Assembly: GCA_019694395.1 (NCBI GenBank)
Contig: JAIBCC010000028.1
Span: forward strand, 22,427 to 86,426
Direction of reading: 5' to 3'
Length of the DNA stretch: 64,000 bases
Source: Pyrinomonadaceae bacterium
GTDB taxonomy: Bacteria > Acidobacteriota > Blastocatellia > Pyrinomonadales > Pyrinomonadaceae
Positions 50,336 through 59,104 of the stretch are shown here, one piece after another. The stretch's first letter is position 1, and every line of letters begins with the position of its first letter. The translations under genes were made by a program, and so were the position numbers. The notes below the pieces were generated by a model that did no database searches, was not told where the DNA came from, and saw nothing but the letters and a program-made list of their open reading frames with translations.

Positions 50336-50364
50336 TTTTCACATAATCCGAAAAATGTTATATT
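50336..50364 (+). promoter_or_regulatory. Possible promoter of the toxin-antitoxin pair
   Basis: TTTTCA (50336-50341), 17 bp, TATATT (50359-50364), only 10 bp before the antitoxin ATG, so the message would be nearly leaderless. Confidence 0.4.
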
Positions 50365-50374
50365 TAGTTTTGTT

Positions 50375-50596
50375 ATGCAAAACGCGCAAACAATTTATCA
50401 GCAAACAGTGCTTCCGCTACCCGATAGTGAAAAACTTCGTCTGGCAACGATTATTTTGCAACATCTGAGCAATAGCGAAAAGAAATCTCAATCAGCTTTC
50501 GATTTATTGCAAGAAGTTCAGGGCGAAAAAGTCTTTTCAACAGCTCAAGAAGTTGATGAACATCTAAAAACGGAGCGTGAATCTTGGGACAATTAG
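50375..50596 (+). CDS. Antitoxin of a VapBC-like pair
   Basis: 73 residues: LPDSEKLRLATIILQHLSNSE, a helical N-terminal part, then an acidic C-terminal tail (EVDEHLKTERESWDN). This is the form of small antitoxins that precede PIN toxins in cyanobacteria and related genomes. It overlaps the toxin gene by 13 bp, which implies translational coupling. It should bind and neutralise the toxin and repress its own promoter. Confidence 0.8.
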   Translation: MQNAQTIYQQTVLPLPDSEKLRLATIILQHLSNSEKKSQSAFDLLQEVQGEKVFSTAQEVDEHLKTERESWDN

Positions 50597-51021
50597 TATT
50601 TCCACTCAACACTAAAGTTTACCTTGACACATCACCAATCATCTACAGCGTCGAAAAACATACCGATTATTGGCAAATTTTAGCTCCTTTTTGGCAATTA
50701 TTAAAAGCCGGCGAATTTGAAGTTTATACCAGCGAACTAACTTTACTCGAAACTCTGGTTCAACCCATCAAACAAAATAATCAAATTCTGATTTCCGCTT
50801 ACGAAAATCTTTTGATTCAAACTGATATTCGACTTTTACCAATTAGTCTTGATGTTTTGCGCGAATCTGCTAACTTGCGGGCAAAGCAAAACTTCAAAAC
50901 TCCAGACGCAATTCACGCTTCAACCGCATTTTCGGTAAATTGTGAATATTTTGTCACTAATGATGACGGGTTCAAACGACTTTCAAATATCAATGTAATT
51001 ATTCTGAATGATTTAATTTAG
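50584..51021 (+). CDS. PIN-domain toxin (VapC-like)
   Basis: 145 residues starting at a TTG with GGAG 8 bp upstream; no ATG fits. The four acidic residues of the PIN ribonuclease site are present: D15 (YLDTSPI), E56 (TLLETL), D108 (TPDAIHA) and D127 (TNDDGF). VapC-type toxins cut RNA, often tRNA. It converges with the glucosidase gene with 8 bp between stops. Confidence 0.88.
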   Translation: MGQLVFPLNTKVYLDTSPIIYSVEKHTDYWQILAPFWQLLKAGEFEVYTSELTLLETLVQPIKQNNQILISAYENLLIQTDIRLLPISLDVLRESANLRAKQNFKTPDAIHASTAFSVNCEYFVTNDDGFKRLSNINVIILNDLI

Positions 51022-51029
51022 TGCAATCC

Positions 51030-53696
51030 CTATTCACCGCTTTGCTGCAATAATTTTGCGACCAAACCTGTCCAGCCCGTTTGATGATTAGCTCCGAGAC
51101 CTGAGCCGTTATCGCCGTGAAAATATTCGTAAAACCAAACGTAATCTTGCCAAAACTCGTCCGTTTGGAATAGTTCAATATTACCGTTGACGGGACGGTT
51201 TCCGTCCTCATCCTTCAAAAAAATATGAGATACACGACGGGATAATTCTTGGGAAACCTCCCATAAATTCAGCATTTTTTCTGAGCCGGTCGGAAATTCG
51301 ACCTTAAAATCATCGCCGTAATACCAGTGAAATTTTTGCAGTGATTCGATCAGTAAATAATTGACAGGCATCCAGATCGGTCCGCGCCAATTGGAATTGC
51401 CGCCAAACAAACCGCTTTTTGATTCGGCAGGCTCATATTCCACTCGATATTCTTTTCCGTCAACTTCCAGAAAATAAGGATTGAGTTTATGCACCCGCGA
51501 TAACGCACGAATTCCGTAATCCGATAAAAATTCATTTTCCGACAACATTATCCATAGAATACGTTTGAGTTTTTCCCGGTTAACCAGCGCAAAAAGCCGC
51601 CTGTTTTCAACGCCTTCTACTTCCATATCAGCGATTTGATCGCAAAGATCAGGACGATTTTTTAAGAACCAAGCCATCCGTTTTTTGAAATCCGGTAGTG
51701 AATCAAGTAAGGCTTTATCAAGCGTTTCAACCGCAAAAAGCGGAATCAAACCGACCATTGAGCGAATTCTGAGAGGAAAACCTTCACCGTCAGGCAAACG
51801 CAAAATGTCGTAATAAAATCCGTCGCGTTCATTCCATAATTCCTTATCTTCGCCGCCGACATTGTTCATCGCATCAGAAATAAAAACGAAATGTTCAAAG
51901 AATTTAGAGGCAACATCTTCATAAACCTTATCTTCTTCGGCAAGCTCAAGCGCAATTGCCAATAAATTCAAACAATACATTGCCATCCACGAAGTTCCGT
52001 CGGATTGCTCAATGAAACCTCCGGTCGGCAAGGGCGCACTACGGTCAAAGATACCGATGTTATCTAATCCTAAAAATCCGCCTTCAAAAACGTTGTTGTC
52101 TTCCTGATCTTTTCGATTGACCCACCAGGTAAAATTCAGTAAAAGTTTATGAAATATTTTTTCGAGAAATGCACGGTCAGCTTTTCCGTGACGTTTGGCA
52201 TCAATTTGATAAACACGCAAAGCCGCCCAGGCATGAACGGGCGGATTAACGTCTTCAAATTTCCATTCATATGCAGGAATTTGCCCGTTCGGGTGCATAT
52301 ACCATTCGCGGAGCATCAAAATCAGCTGTTCCTTAGCAAATTCGGCATCAACTATAGCCAGTGAAATGCAGTGAAAAGCTAAATCCCAAGCCGCATACCA
52401 CGGATATTCCCATTTATCGGGCATCGAAATCACATCGTCATTATAAAGATGAGTCCATCCCGAATTACGCCCGCTTTTACGAATTTCCGGTGGTTTAGGT
52501 TGTGCCGGATCACCATCCAACCATTCTTTGACGACATAATTATAAAACTGTTTTGACCAGAGCATTCCCGCACAGGCTTGGCGCATCACGCTTTTGGCAT
52601 CGTCCGAAAGTTTTTCGGGAATAATTCCATTGTAAAACTCATCGGCTTCTGCAATTCTTTGTTGAAAAACAGCTTCACACTCTTCGATAAAATCTTCGCC
52701 GGAGGAAAATTTCTGCTTTTCGGCGCTTTCCTGACAGCTAAAACGCAAATAAATCGTTTCGGAAGATTTTCCCTCAATATTAAAAACATAATGAGCAGAT
52801 GATTTTGTTCCAAATTGATTCAAATTAACTGCCGAAAGTTCGCCGTTTACCACGAAATCATTGATTCCGTCTTTAACATAAACCGAAGCATTTTGTGCAT
52901 TGTAAAGTTTTTTGAAATTAGTTTCGTTTTCGGTAAAAAGCAATTGCGCCGAGCCTTCGCATAAAAGCCACCAGACTCCGCGAACTTCATCTTTAAGCTG
53001 AATTGCAGAAAGATTTTCGGTATCGATATCTGCGCGTTGAAGAATTGGTTTTTTGCAATTTTCAAACCAACTCCAAGTATTGCGGAACCAGATTGTCGGT
53101 AGAATATGAAGCGGCGCAGATTCTTCAGCCCGATTAAAAGCCGTGATCTTGATACAAATATCCTCGGCATCGGCTTTGGCATATTCGACAAAAACATCAA
53201 AATATTTGTTGTCGGCAAAAACACCGGTATCAATTAATTCAAATTCAGGCTGAGTTTTATCGCGGCGGGCATTTTCGATCTTTAATTGCCGGTAAGGAAA
53301 TGCGGCTTGCGGATATTTATAGAGGTATTTCATATAGGAATGCGTCGGCGTGCTGTCAAGATAATAGTAATATTCTTTTACATCTTCGCCATGATTCCCC
53401 TGCGGTCCTGCCAAACCAAAAAGTCTTTCCTTTAAAATTTCATCCTTTTCATTCCATAACGCTAAACTAAAGCAGATACGCTGCTTGCGGTCGCAAATTC
53501 CGGCAATTCCGTCCTCATTCCAGCGAAAAGCTTTTTTGTTTGCCTGTTCAAAAGGAAAATAATCCCACGCCGAACCGTCCCTTGAATAATCTTCACGGAC
53601 AGTTCCCCACGCACGCTCGCTGAGGTAGCAACCCCAACGTTTCCAATACTTTTCCCGATTTCGTGATTCGTTTAGCCGTTTTTCTTCTGCGTTCAT
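51030..53696 (-). CDS. GH63/MGH1-like glucosidase
   Basis: 888 residues without a signal peptide. It belongs to the bacterial glucosidase group of glycoside hydrolase family 63: N-terminal YWKRWGCYLSERAWGTVREDYS, FGLAGPQGNHGEDVKEYYYYLD and, in the (alpha/alpha)6 barrel, KWEYPWYAAWDLAFHCISLA, GFLGLDNIGIFDRS and GGFIEQSDGTSWMA. The C-terminus has NSNWRGPIWMPVNYLL and HQTGWTGLVAKLL. Members act on alpha-glucosides such as trehalose-, mannosyl- or glucosylglycerate-type compounds; the exact substrate is open. Confidence 0.9.
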   Translation of the reverse strand: MNAEEKRLNESRNREKYWKRWGCYLSERAWGTVREDYSRDGSAWDYFPFEQANKKAFRWNEDGIAGICDRKQRICFSLALWNEKDEILKERLFGLAGPQGNHGEDVKEYYYYLDSTPTHSYMKYLYKYPQAAFPYRQLKIENARRDKTQPEFELIDTGVFADNKYFDVFVEYAKADAEDICIKITAFNRAEESAPLHILPTIWFRNTWSWFENCKKPILQRADIDTENLSAIQLKDEVRGVWWLLCEGSAQLLFTENETNFKKLYNAQNASVYVKDGINDFVVNGELSAVNLNQFGTKSSAHYVFNIEGKSSETIYLRFSCQESAEKQKFSSGEDFIEECEAVFQQRIAEADEFYNGIIPEKLSDDAKSVMRQACAGMLWSKQFYNYVVKEWLDGDPAQPKPPEIRKSGRNSGWTHLYNDDVISMPDKWEYPWYAAWDLAFHCISLAIVDAEFAKEQLILMLREWYMHPNGQIPAYEWKFEDVNPPVHAWAALRVYQIDAKRHGKADRAFLEKIFHKLLLNFTWWVNRKDQEDNNVFEGGFLGLDNIGIFDRSAPLPTGGFIEQSDGTSWMAMYCLNLLAIALELAEEDKVYEDVASKFFEHFVFISDAMNNVGGEDKELWNERDGFYYDILRLPDGEGFPLRIRSMVGLIPLFAVETLDKALLDSLPDFKKRMAWFLKNRPDLCDQIADMEVEGVENRRLFALVNREKLKRILWIMLSENEFLSDYGIRALSRVHKLNPYFLEVDGKEYRVEYEPAESKSGLFGGNSNWRGPIWMPVNYLLIESLQKFHWYYGDDFKVEFPTGSEKMLNLWEVSQELSRRVSHIFLKDEDGNRPVNGNIELFQTDEFWQDYVWFYEYFHGDNGSGLGANHQTGWTGLVAKLLQQSGE

Positions 53697-53939
53697 AAAA
53701 ATTGAGCTTTAATCTGTAATTTTAGTTGAAAACTAGAATGCTCGTAAATTTAGCAAAAATCAAAGGGCAGAGGTCAAAAATACCAGCAATTTTTCAAAAA
53801 ATCATAGACTTAACTCTAAAAATCTGTTACATTCAGCGCATACTAAATATACTCCCGCTTTTTTATATTGCTTTTGTTACTTTTATATTCATTTTTTTGA
53901 AAAAAGTATTGGATTAGCTGTTTTTAATTTTACCGCAAT

Positions 53940-56900
53940 ATGAAGAAAGGAGTAACGCCAAACAACGAAGGTTTTACCTCAAAGAATGCCCATTTGCTTG
54001 GGGCATCACCGCTTGAACGTCTCAAACGCGGAAAGACTTTAGACGAAGAAACTCTTTCAAGATTTTTAGCCGATATTCAAAATAAAATTAACGAAGGATT
54101 TGCCAATGATGCAGAAGATCGTTGTTTTGAAATTCTGGAAAATTATGCAAATCCAATTGAGGCTCAGGCGCAACTAAACGAACTTCTTTCAATAGCTTTA
54201 GAAAAACAAGGTCACTTTGCAGAAGCCTTAAAAGCCTTGCAGGTTTTTGAAACCGAACATCTGATTCCAAAATTGTCGGAAGAAACGCGGGCTTCTTTTT
54301 TGACTCAACTTGGGGTCAGTTACGCAATTGCAGATGATTCTCCGAAAGCGATTTCACTCTTAAATACAGCTTTAAGAATTGCGGAAGACCGCGATCTCAT
54401 TTACCTTTTGAGTCACATAAACCTGGCATTTGCCAGAGTTTATCAGGAATTAAATGAATTCTCTATTTCGCGTAACTATGCGGAAAAAACCTTGAACTTT
54501 GCCCGTGATTTAGGCAATTGGCAAGGACTTGCCGAAGCCTATCGAGTCAATGCAGTCGGATATTTTCGTGAAGGAAATCACACTAAAGCCGTCGGTATTT
54601 TTCAACAAGCCGTCAAAATTATCGGCGACCGTCCGGCTAAATATCTGCTCGGCAAAATCTATTCGGATTTATCATCGGCACATTCTGCGCTTTTCCGTCC
54701 GCAAGACGGCTTGGATGAACTAAAAAAAGCCATCGGAATCTTTGAAAAGATCGGGCAAAGATTTGAATTGGTCATTGCCAACTATAATCTGGGAATCAGT
54801 TTTCTATTAGGCGGCGATTGGACAAAAGCTAAGGAAATTTTTACCCGCACCAAAGATCAGGCTACTGAAATAAAACATCCTTATCTTGCGTTGATTTCGG
54901 CTTCTCTGGCTGAAATTGAGTTTCTGCAGGGCAATTACGAAAATGCCGAAAATATTTTAACTGAGGCACTTAAATCCGCAACCGAAGCCAAAAAAGAGCG
55001 TTACAAAGTTCCGGTTCTTTACCATCTGGCACGATGTCTATTGGCTCAAGGCGAAGTTGAGGCAGCAATTTTACAAGCCAAAGACGCGGTTGATCGCGGC
55101 AAACGCGGGAAAGAAAAACATCTTTTGCACCTTTCAAATTTAGTTCTGGCAGAAGCCTATTTGAAAAAACGCAAAACCGCCCGCGCCGAACAAATTTTAC
55201 AGGATATTGAGGCTGAAGAAGTTGAAAAAGATTATCTGGTGCTTGGAAATGCCGCACGGATTCGGGCTTTGATGGCGTTTGCCGAACAAAACGAGGATTT
55301 GACACTTCATCATTTTAACCGCAGTCTTTCGATTTTTGAGTTGGCGGGCGACCGATTTAACTCTGCTGTTATCAATTTTGAGATCGGTAAAATTTTACTC
55401 GAAAAACAAACTGACAAAGCGATTAAAAGTTTGGAATCAGCGGCAGAGATATTTCAAAAACTCGGAGCTGTGCGGAATTTCAAACTCGCCGGTGAAATTC
55501 TAACCAAACGGACTAAAAAAGAAGTTTCGCAGAAACGTGAGCAAATCATAAGTTCACAACTTTTGATGCTGCGTCTGGTCGAAGCGGTTTCGTCACGCGA
55601 ACTTTTGACCCGCGAACTTGTAACTATTTTGCGCCAAAACAGCAAAGCCAAAAAGACAATGATCGCCGAGCTTCAGGACGGCAAAAAATTTCAACCGAGC
55701 GTTATTGACGGATTTACACCGAATGAAAGCGTTGAATTGCTAAATAAGTTGCACGAAGCGCAAAGCCGAAACGAACTCGACATTTTTTCTAAAGAAAAGA
55801 ATTTAAGTGTTTATCAGCTTCGTTCGCCGCATTCTGCTCCTGCCCTTTTGGTAATTTCACCAACTACCGGAGCCAATCTTGCTGACGGCTCGCCGATTCA
55901 ACCGCTTTTGCAGGTCACTGAACTTGGTCTGGAGGTTTGCGCTCTGCGCGAGATCAGCAAGGACAAACCTCCTGTCACGACTTATAACCCGTTTATTGTC
56001 AATAGCATAATGCCCGGTTTTATTCATTCAAGTCCGGCAATGATGGACTTGGTCGAAGAAATCCAAAAAATTCAGACTTCGGATGTAACGGTTTTAATTA
56101 CCGGAGAATCAGGAACCGGAAAAGAGTTAATTGCGCGAGCTGTGCATCACCTTTCACCTCGTAAAGAAAAGGTTTTTGTGCCTTTTAATTGCACCGCCGT
56201 TCCCAAAGAATTAACCGAAGGACATCTTTTCGGCTACAAAAAAGGTGCCTTTACCGGAGCAGTTTCTGATTCCGAAGGAATGATTCGCTCGGCTGACGGC
56301 GGAACGCTTTTCCTTGATGAAATCGGTGATTTAGGTTTGGATGTGCAGCCGAAAATTTTGCGGTTTTTGCAAGAAGGCGAGGTTCAGCCGTTGGGCGAGA
56401 AAGCTCCGAAAAAAGTTGATGTGCGAATCATTGCGGCAACCAATATGCACGTTGAGGAAATGGTAAGAAAAGGGCTTTTCCGCGAAGATTTATATTATCG
56501 TTTGAATGTTATCCGGCTACAAATTCCGCCGCTTCGCGAACGCCGTTCGGAGATTCCACAATTGATAGATTATTATCTGAAACACTATTCGGCAAAATTC
56601 GGACGCAAAGATTTAACGATGTCCTCGGAGGCGTTGGATTTGTTAATCGCCTATCATTGGCAGGGTAACGTGCGCCAGCTTTGTAACGAAGTTCAACGAA
56701 TGGTTGCACGTTCCAGCAGCGGCGATAAAATTACTCCGCAGCATCTTTCAGCAGAAATCAAACCCGGCTCAACTTCGACAAATTCTAATGACACAAGCAA
56801 TGTCAGAGCAATCGGATTAACCAGTGGAACCATCAACATTAAAACCGAAGGCGCCTCGCTTGACGAAGCGGTCACTGCCCTTGAAACTCAAATGATCACA

Positions 56901-57005
56901 GAATCCCTCAGCCGTCATAACCACAATATTTCCCGAGTGGCAAAAGAACTTAATCTGACCCGACGGGGCTTATATCTAAAATTGGAACGCTATAATTTAA
57001 AGTGA
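53940..57005 (+). CDS. TPR-containing sigma-54-dependent transcription activator
   Basis: 1021 residues. Residues 40-520 are tetratricopeptide repeats (FSISRNYAEKTLNFARDLGNWQGLAEAYRVNA and others), residues 540-690 a GAF-like region, then an AAA+ domain with Walker A GESGTGKE at about 722 and GAFTGA at about 770, which contacts sigma-54. Arg finger region FREDLYYRLNVIRLQIPPLRER. The end is a Fis-type HTH (HNHNISRVAKELNLTRRGLYLKLERYNL). TPRs replace the usual receiver domain, so control is likely by protein contact. The targets and the inducing signal are unknown; no -24/-12 promoter was identified in the window. Confidence 0.93.
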   Translation: MKKGVTPNNEGFTSKNAHLLGASPLERLKRGKTLDEETLSRFLADIQNKINEGFANDAEDRCFEILENYANPIEAQAQLNELLSIALEKQGHFAEALKALQVFETEHLIPKLSEETRASFLTQLGVSYAIADDSPKAISLLNTALRIAEDRDLIYLLSHINLAFARVYQELNEFSISRNYAEKTLNFARDLGNWQGLAEAYRVNAVGYFREGNHTKAVGIFQQAVKIIGDRPAKYLLGKIYSDLSSAHSALFRPQDGLDELKKAIGIFEKIGQRFELVIANYNLGISFLLGGDWTKAKEIFTRTKDQATEIKHPYLALISASLAEIEFLQGNYENAENILTEALKSATEAKKERYKVPVLYHLARCLLAQGEVEAAILQAKDAVDRGKRGKEKHLLHLSNLVLAEAYLKKRKTARAEQILQDIEAEEVEKDYLVLGNAARIRALMAFAEQNEDLTLHHFNRSLSIFELAGDRFNSAVINFEIGKILLEKQTDKAIKSLESAAEIFQKLGAVRNFKLAGEILTKRTKKEVSQKREQIISSQLLMLRLVEAVSSRELLTRELVTILRQNSKAKKTMIAELQDGKKFQPSVIDGFTPNESVELLNKLHEAQSRNELDIFSKEKNLSVYQLRSPHSAPALLVISPTTGANLADGSPIQPLLQVTELGLEVCALREISKDKPPVTTYNPFIVNSIMPGFIHSSPAMMDLVEEIQKIQTSDVTVLITGESGTGKELIARAVHHLSPRKEKVFVPFNCTAVPKELTEGHLFGYKKGAFTGAVSDSEGMIRSADGGTLFLDEIGDLGLDVQPKILRFLQEGEVQPLGEKAPKKVDVRIIAATNMHVEEMVRKGLFREDLYYRLNVIRLQIPPLRERRSEIPQLIDYYLKHYSAKFGRKDLTMSSEALDLLIAYHWQGNVRQLCNEVQRMVARSSSGDKITPQHLSAEIKPGSTSTNSNDTSNVRAIGLTSGTINIKTEGASLDEAVTALETQMITESLSRHNHNISRVAKELNLTRRGLYLKLERYNLK

Positions 57006-57072
57006 TCTGTTTCTGACGGTTTATCTTTTTGTAACTTCTCTCTTCGTAAATCCGTTTGTAAAATCGAAAATT

Positions 57073-57708
57073 TCATTTAATAACCTCTTCAATCCGATAT
57101 TTACTGTTCCTGAAAATATAAATTTCTACAGGTTTTGTTTCTCCGTTGGTGGTCAGACGTTTTTTTATGGCGGGAAATTTGAGGGTATCAGCGTCGGGAA
57201 AGATTCTATTGTCACTAAAATCCCAATCAAAAGTAAAGGAATTGAAATCCGGGAATCTTATTTGAGTAATTTTGCAGTCAGGTGAAATATGATCGTAGCC
57301 CCAAAATGTTTCTTCCGAATTTTCGGGAATTATCGCCCAACTATGATCAGGACTGTTGATAATATCGTGTTCAAAGACTAAGTAGAGAATTAAATCTTTG
57401 GATTCACGATAAATTCTTTTGCTGCCGTTAACTTGATAAGTTTCAATCCGCGAAACGCTTGGATAGACATATTCCTCAGCGAGAATTTGCCGAATATTAC
57501 GTCTGACAACCAAACAATTCCCTGCCAGAAAAGCCTCATCAAATCCCCGTCTATGAAAATTTTTCTTTCCATTCAGAGTGACACTATACAAAACCTTTTT
57601 GTCACGAATTACACTAACTACTTTGCCTCTTTGTTTCATCGTTAATTGCTGTCCGAATAATGATGAGACAAGGATTAAACCAATAATCAAAATAGTGAAA
57701 ATTCTCAT
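57073..57708 (-). CDS. Secreted hypothetical protein
   Basis: 211 residues with a signal peptide (MRIFTILIIGLILVSSLFG). The mature part is beta-rich with several aromatic and basic residues (GNCLVVRRNIRQILAEEYVYPSVSRIETYQVNGSKRIY). No family recognised. On the same strand and 63 bp downstream of another secreted hypothetical gene, so the two may form a unit. Confidence 0.68.
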   Translation of the reverse strand: MRIFTILIIGLILVSSLFGQQLTMKQRGKVVSVIRDKKVLYSVTLNGKKNFHRRGFDEAFLAGNCLVVRRNIRQILAEEYVYPSVSRIETYQVNGSKRIYRESKDLILYLVFEHDIINSPDHSWAIIPENSEETFWGYDHISPDCKITQIRFPDFNSFTFDWDFSDNRIFPDADTLKFPAIKKRLTTNGETKPVEIYIFRNSKYRIEEVIK

Positions 57709-57771
57709 AACTTATTGAATGATAAAAGATCTGTATTTTTTCAAAACAGTATTGTTATTTCCCAAAAAGGT

Positions 57772-58635
57772 CTATTCATCCTTCCCGAATCCCAATCTTT
57801 TTTCTTCACGTTGAATTCGTTTTAGCTCCGCGCCATTATCCGCATATCTGTATTTTCCGTTTCGCCAACTCATTCTGAGCGTGAAGTTCTTGGAGGTTTT
57901 CGACCTTACAGTTTGACAGTCAGCGGCAAATCGTTTGTAAGTTATTTTAATTTTGAAAATAATGTCGCGGTAATCGGTTTGGTTATTGGGAAGGGTAGAG
58001 ATTTTTCCCGTTTCGTCCATCTGACCTTTACAAGTCGTGCCGGTGTAAAGATAAGGTAATTCCTCTAATGTTTGGTTGATCTCATCATTTTCCACTTGAA
58101 AAAAGGCGTAATAATGAAAATCTTCACCCGCATTCAAATGACTGAATTCATACATAGTTAAGTTCAATTTTGGATTAACCGAAATTTCGCCCGAATAATA
58201 ATTTTCCCGATCGGACGAGACGTCAACCACATCCAAAAGCTGAGGATTTGCGCTGTTATCGAAAAGAGCAATCAAGTTTAATTCGCCCCAGTCAAAATTA
58301 TTATGATCTTCTCCTCTGACTTTGATATTTAGTCTCAGTCTCCGACCTTTTTCAGTAGTTATCCAATTTGAATTAGAAACAGAAAGCTGCATCGGTTCCT
58401 GATAGGTCTGAACTTCATCAGAATCAGCACTTATTCTTATTTCATTTGTTTTTTGTGATTTTCCGTCTTTGTTTACATCTGGAAAAATCTGCTGCAATAA
58501 ATCCAGATAAGTTATTTTGGAATTTTTAGAAATCTTTTCCGACAAATCGTCTTGTGCCTGTATGTTAAAAAAAACCAGCAATACGATCGAAAGCAAAAAA
58601 AATTGCGGCAAAACTTTTATTTTCTTTATCATCAA
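57772..58635 (-). CDS. Secreted hypothetical protein
   Basis: 287 residues with a signal peptide (about 1-27, cut after IQAQ). The mature part is mainly beta (LSVSNSNWITTEKGRRLRLNIKVRGEDHNNF), ends in a Lys/Arg-rich helix and contains a TCKGQM segment and a DCQT segment that could be disulfide-linked. No family recognised. Upstream of and on the same strand as the gene at 57073. Confidence 0.68.
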   Translation of the reverse strand: MMIKKIKVLPQFFLLSIVLLVFFNIQAQDDLSEKISKNSKITYLDLLQQIFPDVNKDGKSQKTNEIRISADSDEVQTYQEPMQLSVSNSNWITTEKGRRLRLNIKVRGEDHNNFDWGELNLIALFDNSANPQLLDVVDVSSDRENYYSGEISVNPKLNLTMYEFSHLNAGEDFHYYAFFQVENDEINQTLEELPYLYTGTTCKGQMDETGKISTLPNNQTDYRDIIFKIKITYKRFAADCQTVRSKTSKNFTLRMSWRNGKYRYADNGAELKRIQREEKRLGFGKDE

Positions 58636-58764
58636 TGACCTTTAAATCGTTTTTTGTATCTGTCTTTCTTTAAGAAGTAAGTCCTGTAAAAAAAGACAGA
58701 AAATATCAATTCTTGACGAAAATAAGATTATGAATTTGCTGAACCGTCTATTTTGGATAGAAAA

Positions 58765-58801
58765 AAGCCTTCTCAACCCTAAAACAGAATTGAAAAGGCT
58801 T
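58765..58801 (-). terminator. Intrinsic terminator of the zinc-ribbon gene
   Basis: AAGCCT...TCAA (58765-58776) pairs with TTGA...AGGCTT (58790-58801), with a T-run on the minus strand. It is 23 bp past the stop at 58824. Confidence 0.8.
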
Positions 58802-58823
58802 AAAAATTGTTCAGAAATTTAAA

Positions 58824-59087
58824 TCACTGCCAGCGTTTAAGCGTTGGAATGAAGGAGTTTGCGAGTTTTGCAGCTTGTTCGATTGGCATTCCTAAATCCG
58901 TGGTCATATTTTCGATGGAACTCTGAATCATTTCTTCCAGAGTTTGATCCGGATTTGTAAAACCGCCCTTTTGAAAACAAAAGGAGCAATATTCCCAAGT
59001 TGTTGAACCATCCGCATTTGTGCCTAAATTCCCGAACTCTTCCGACAGCGGCATCCCGCAACTCTGACAACGAATTTTCTGCTCCAT
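58824..59087 (-). CDS. Putative zinc-ribbon protein (PF12674-like)
   Basis: 87 residues. CQSCGMPL and, 24 residues on, YCSFCFQKG give two CxxC knuckles as in the putative zinc ribbon family; the rest is TLEEMIQSSIENMTTDLGMP. Cytoplasmic; biochemical role unknown. It has its own terminator and follows the tricorn-like gene by 17 bp, so both may be read together. Confidence 0.82.
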   Translation of the reverse strand: MEQKIRCQSCGMPLSEEFGNLGTNADGSTTWEYCSFCFQKGGFTNPDQTLEEMIQSSIENMTTDLGMPIEQAAKLANSFIPTLKRWQ

Positions 59088-59104
59088 AATTTTTATTTTA
59101 TCTA

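Noticed and set aside
53726..53917. 63-codon plus-strand frame before the sigma-54 activator
   Set aside because: Hydrophobic, AT-rich spacer with no ribosome site; more likely leader/promoter DNA. No -24/-12 element found in it either.
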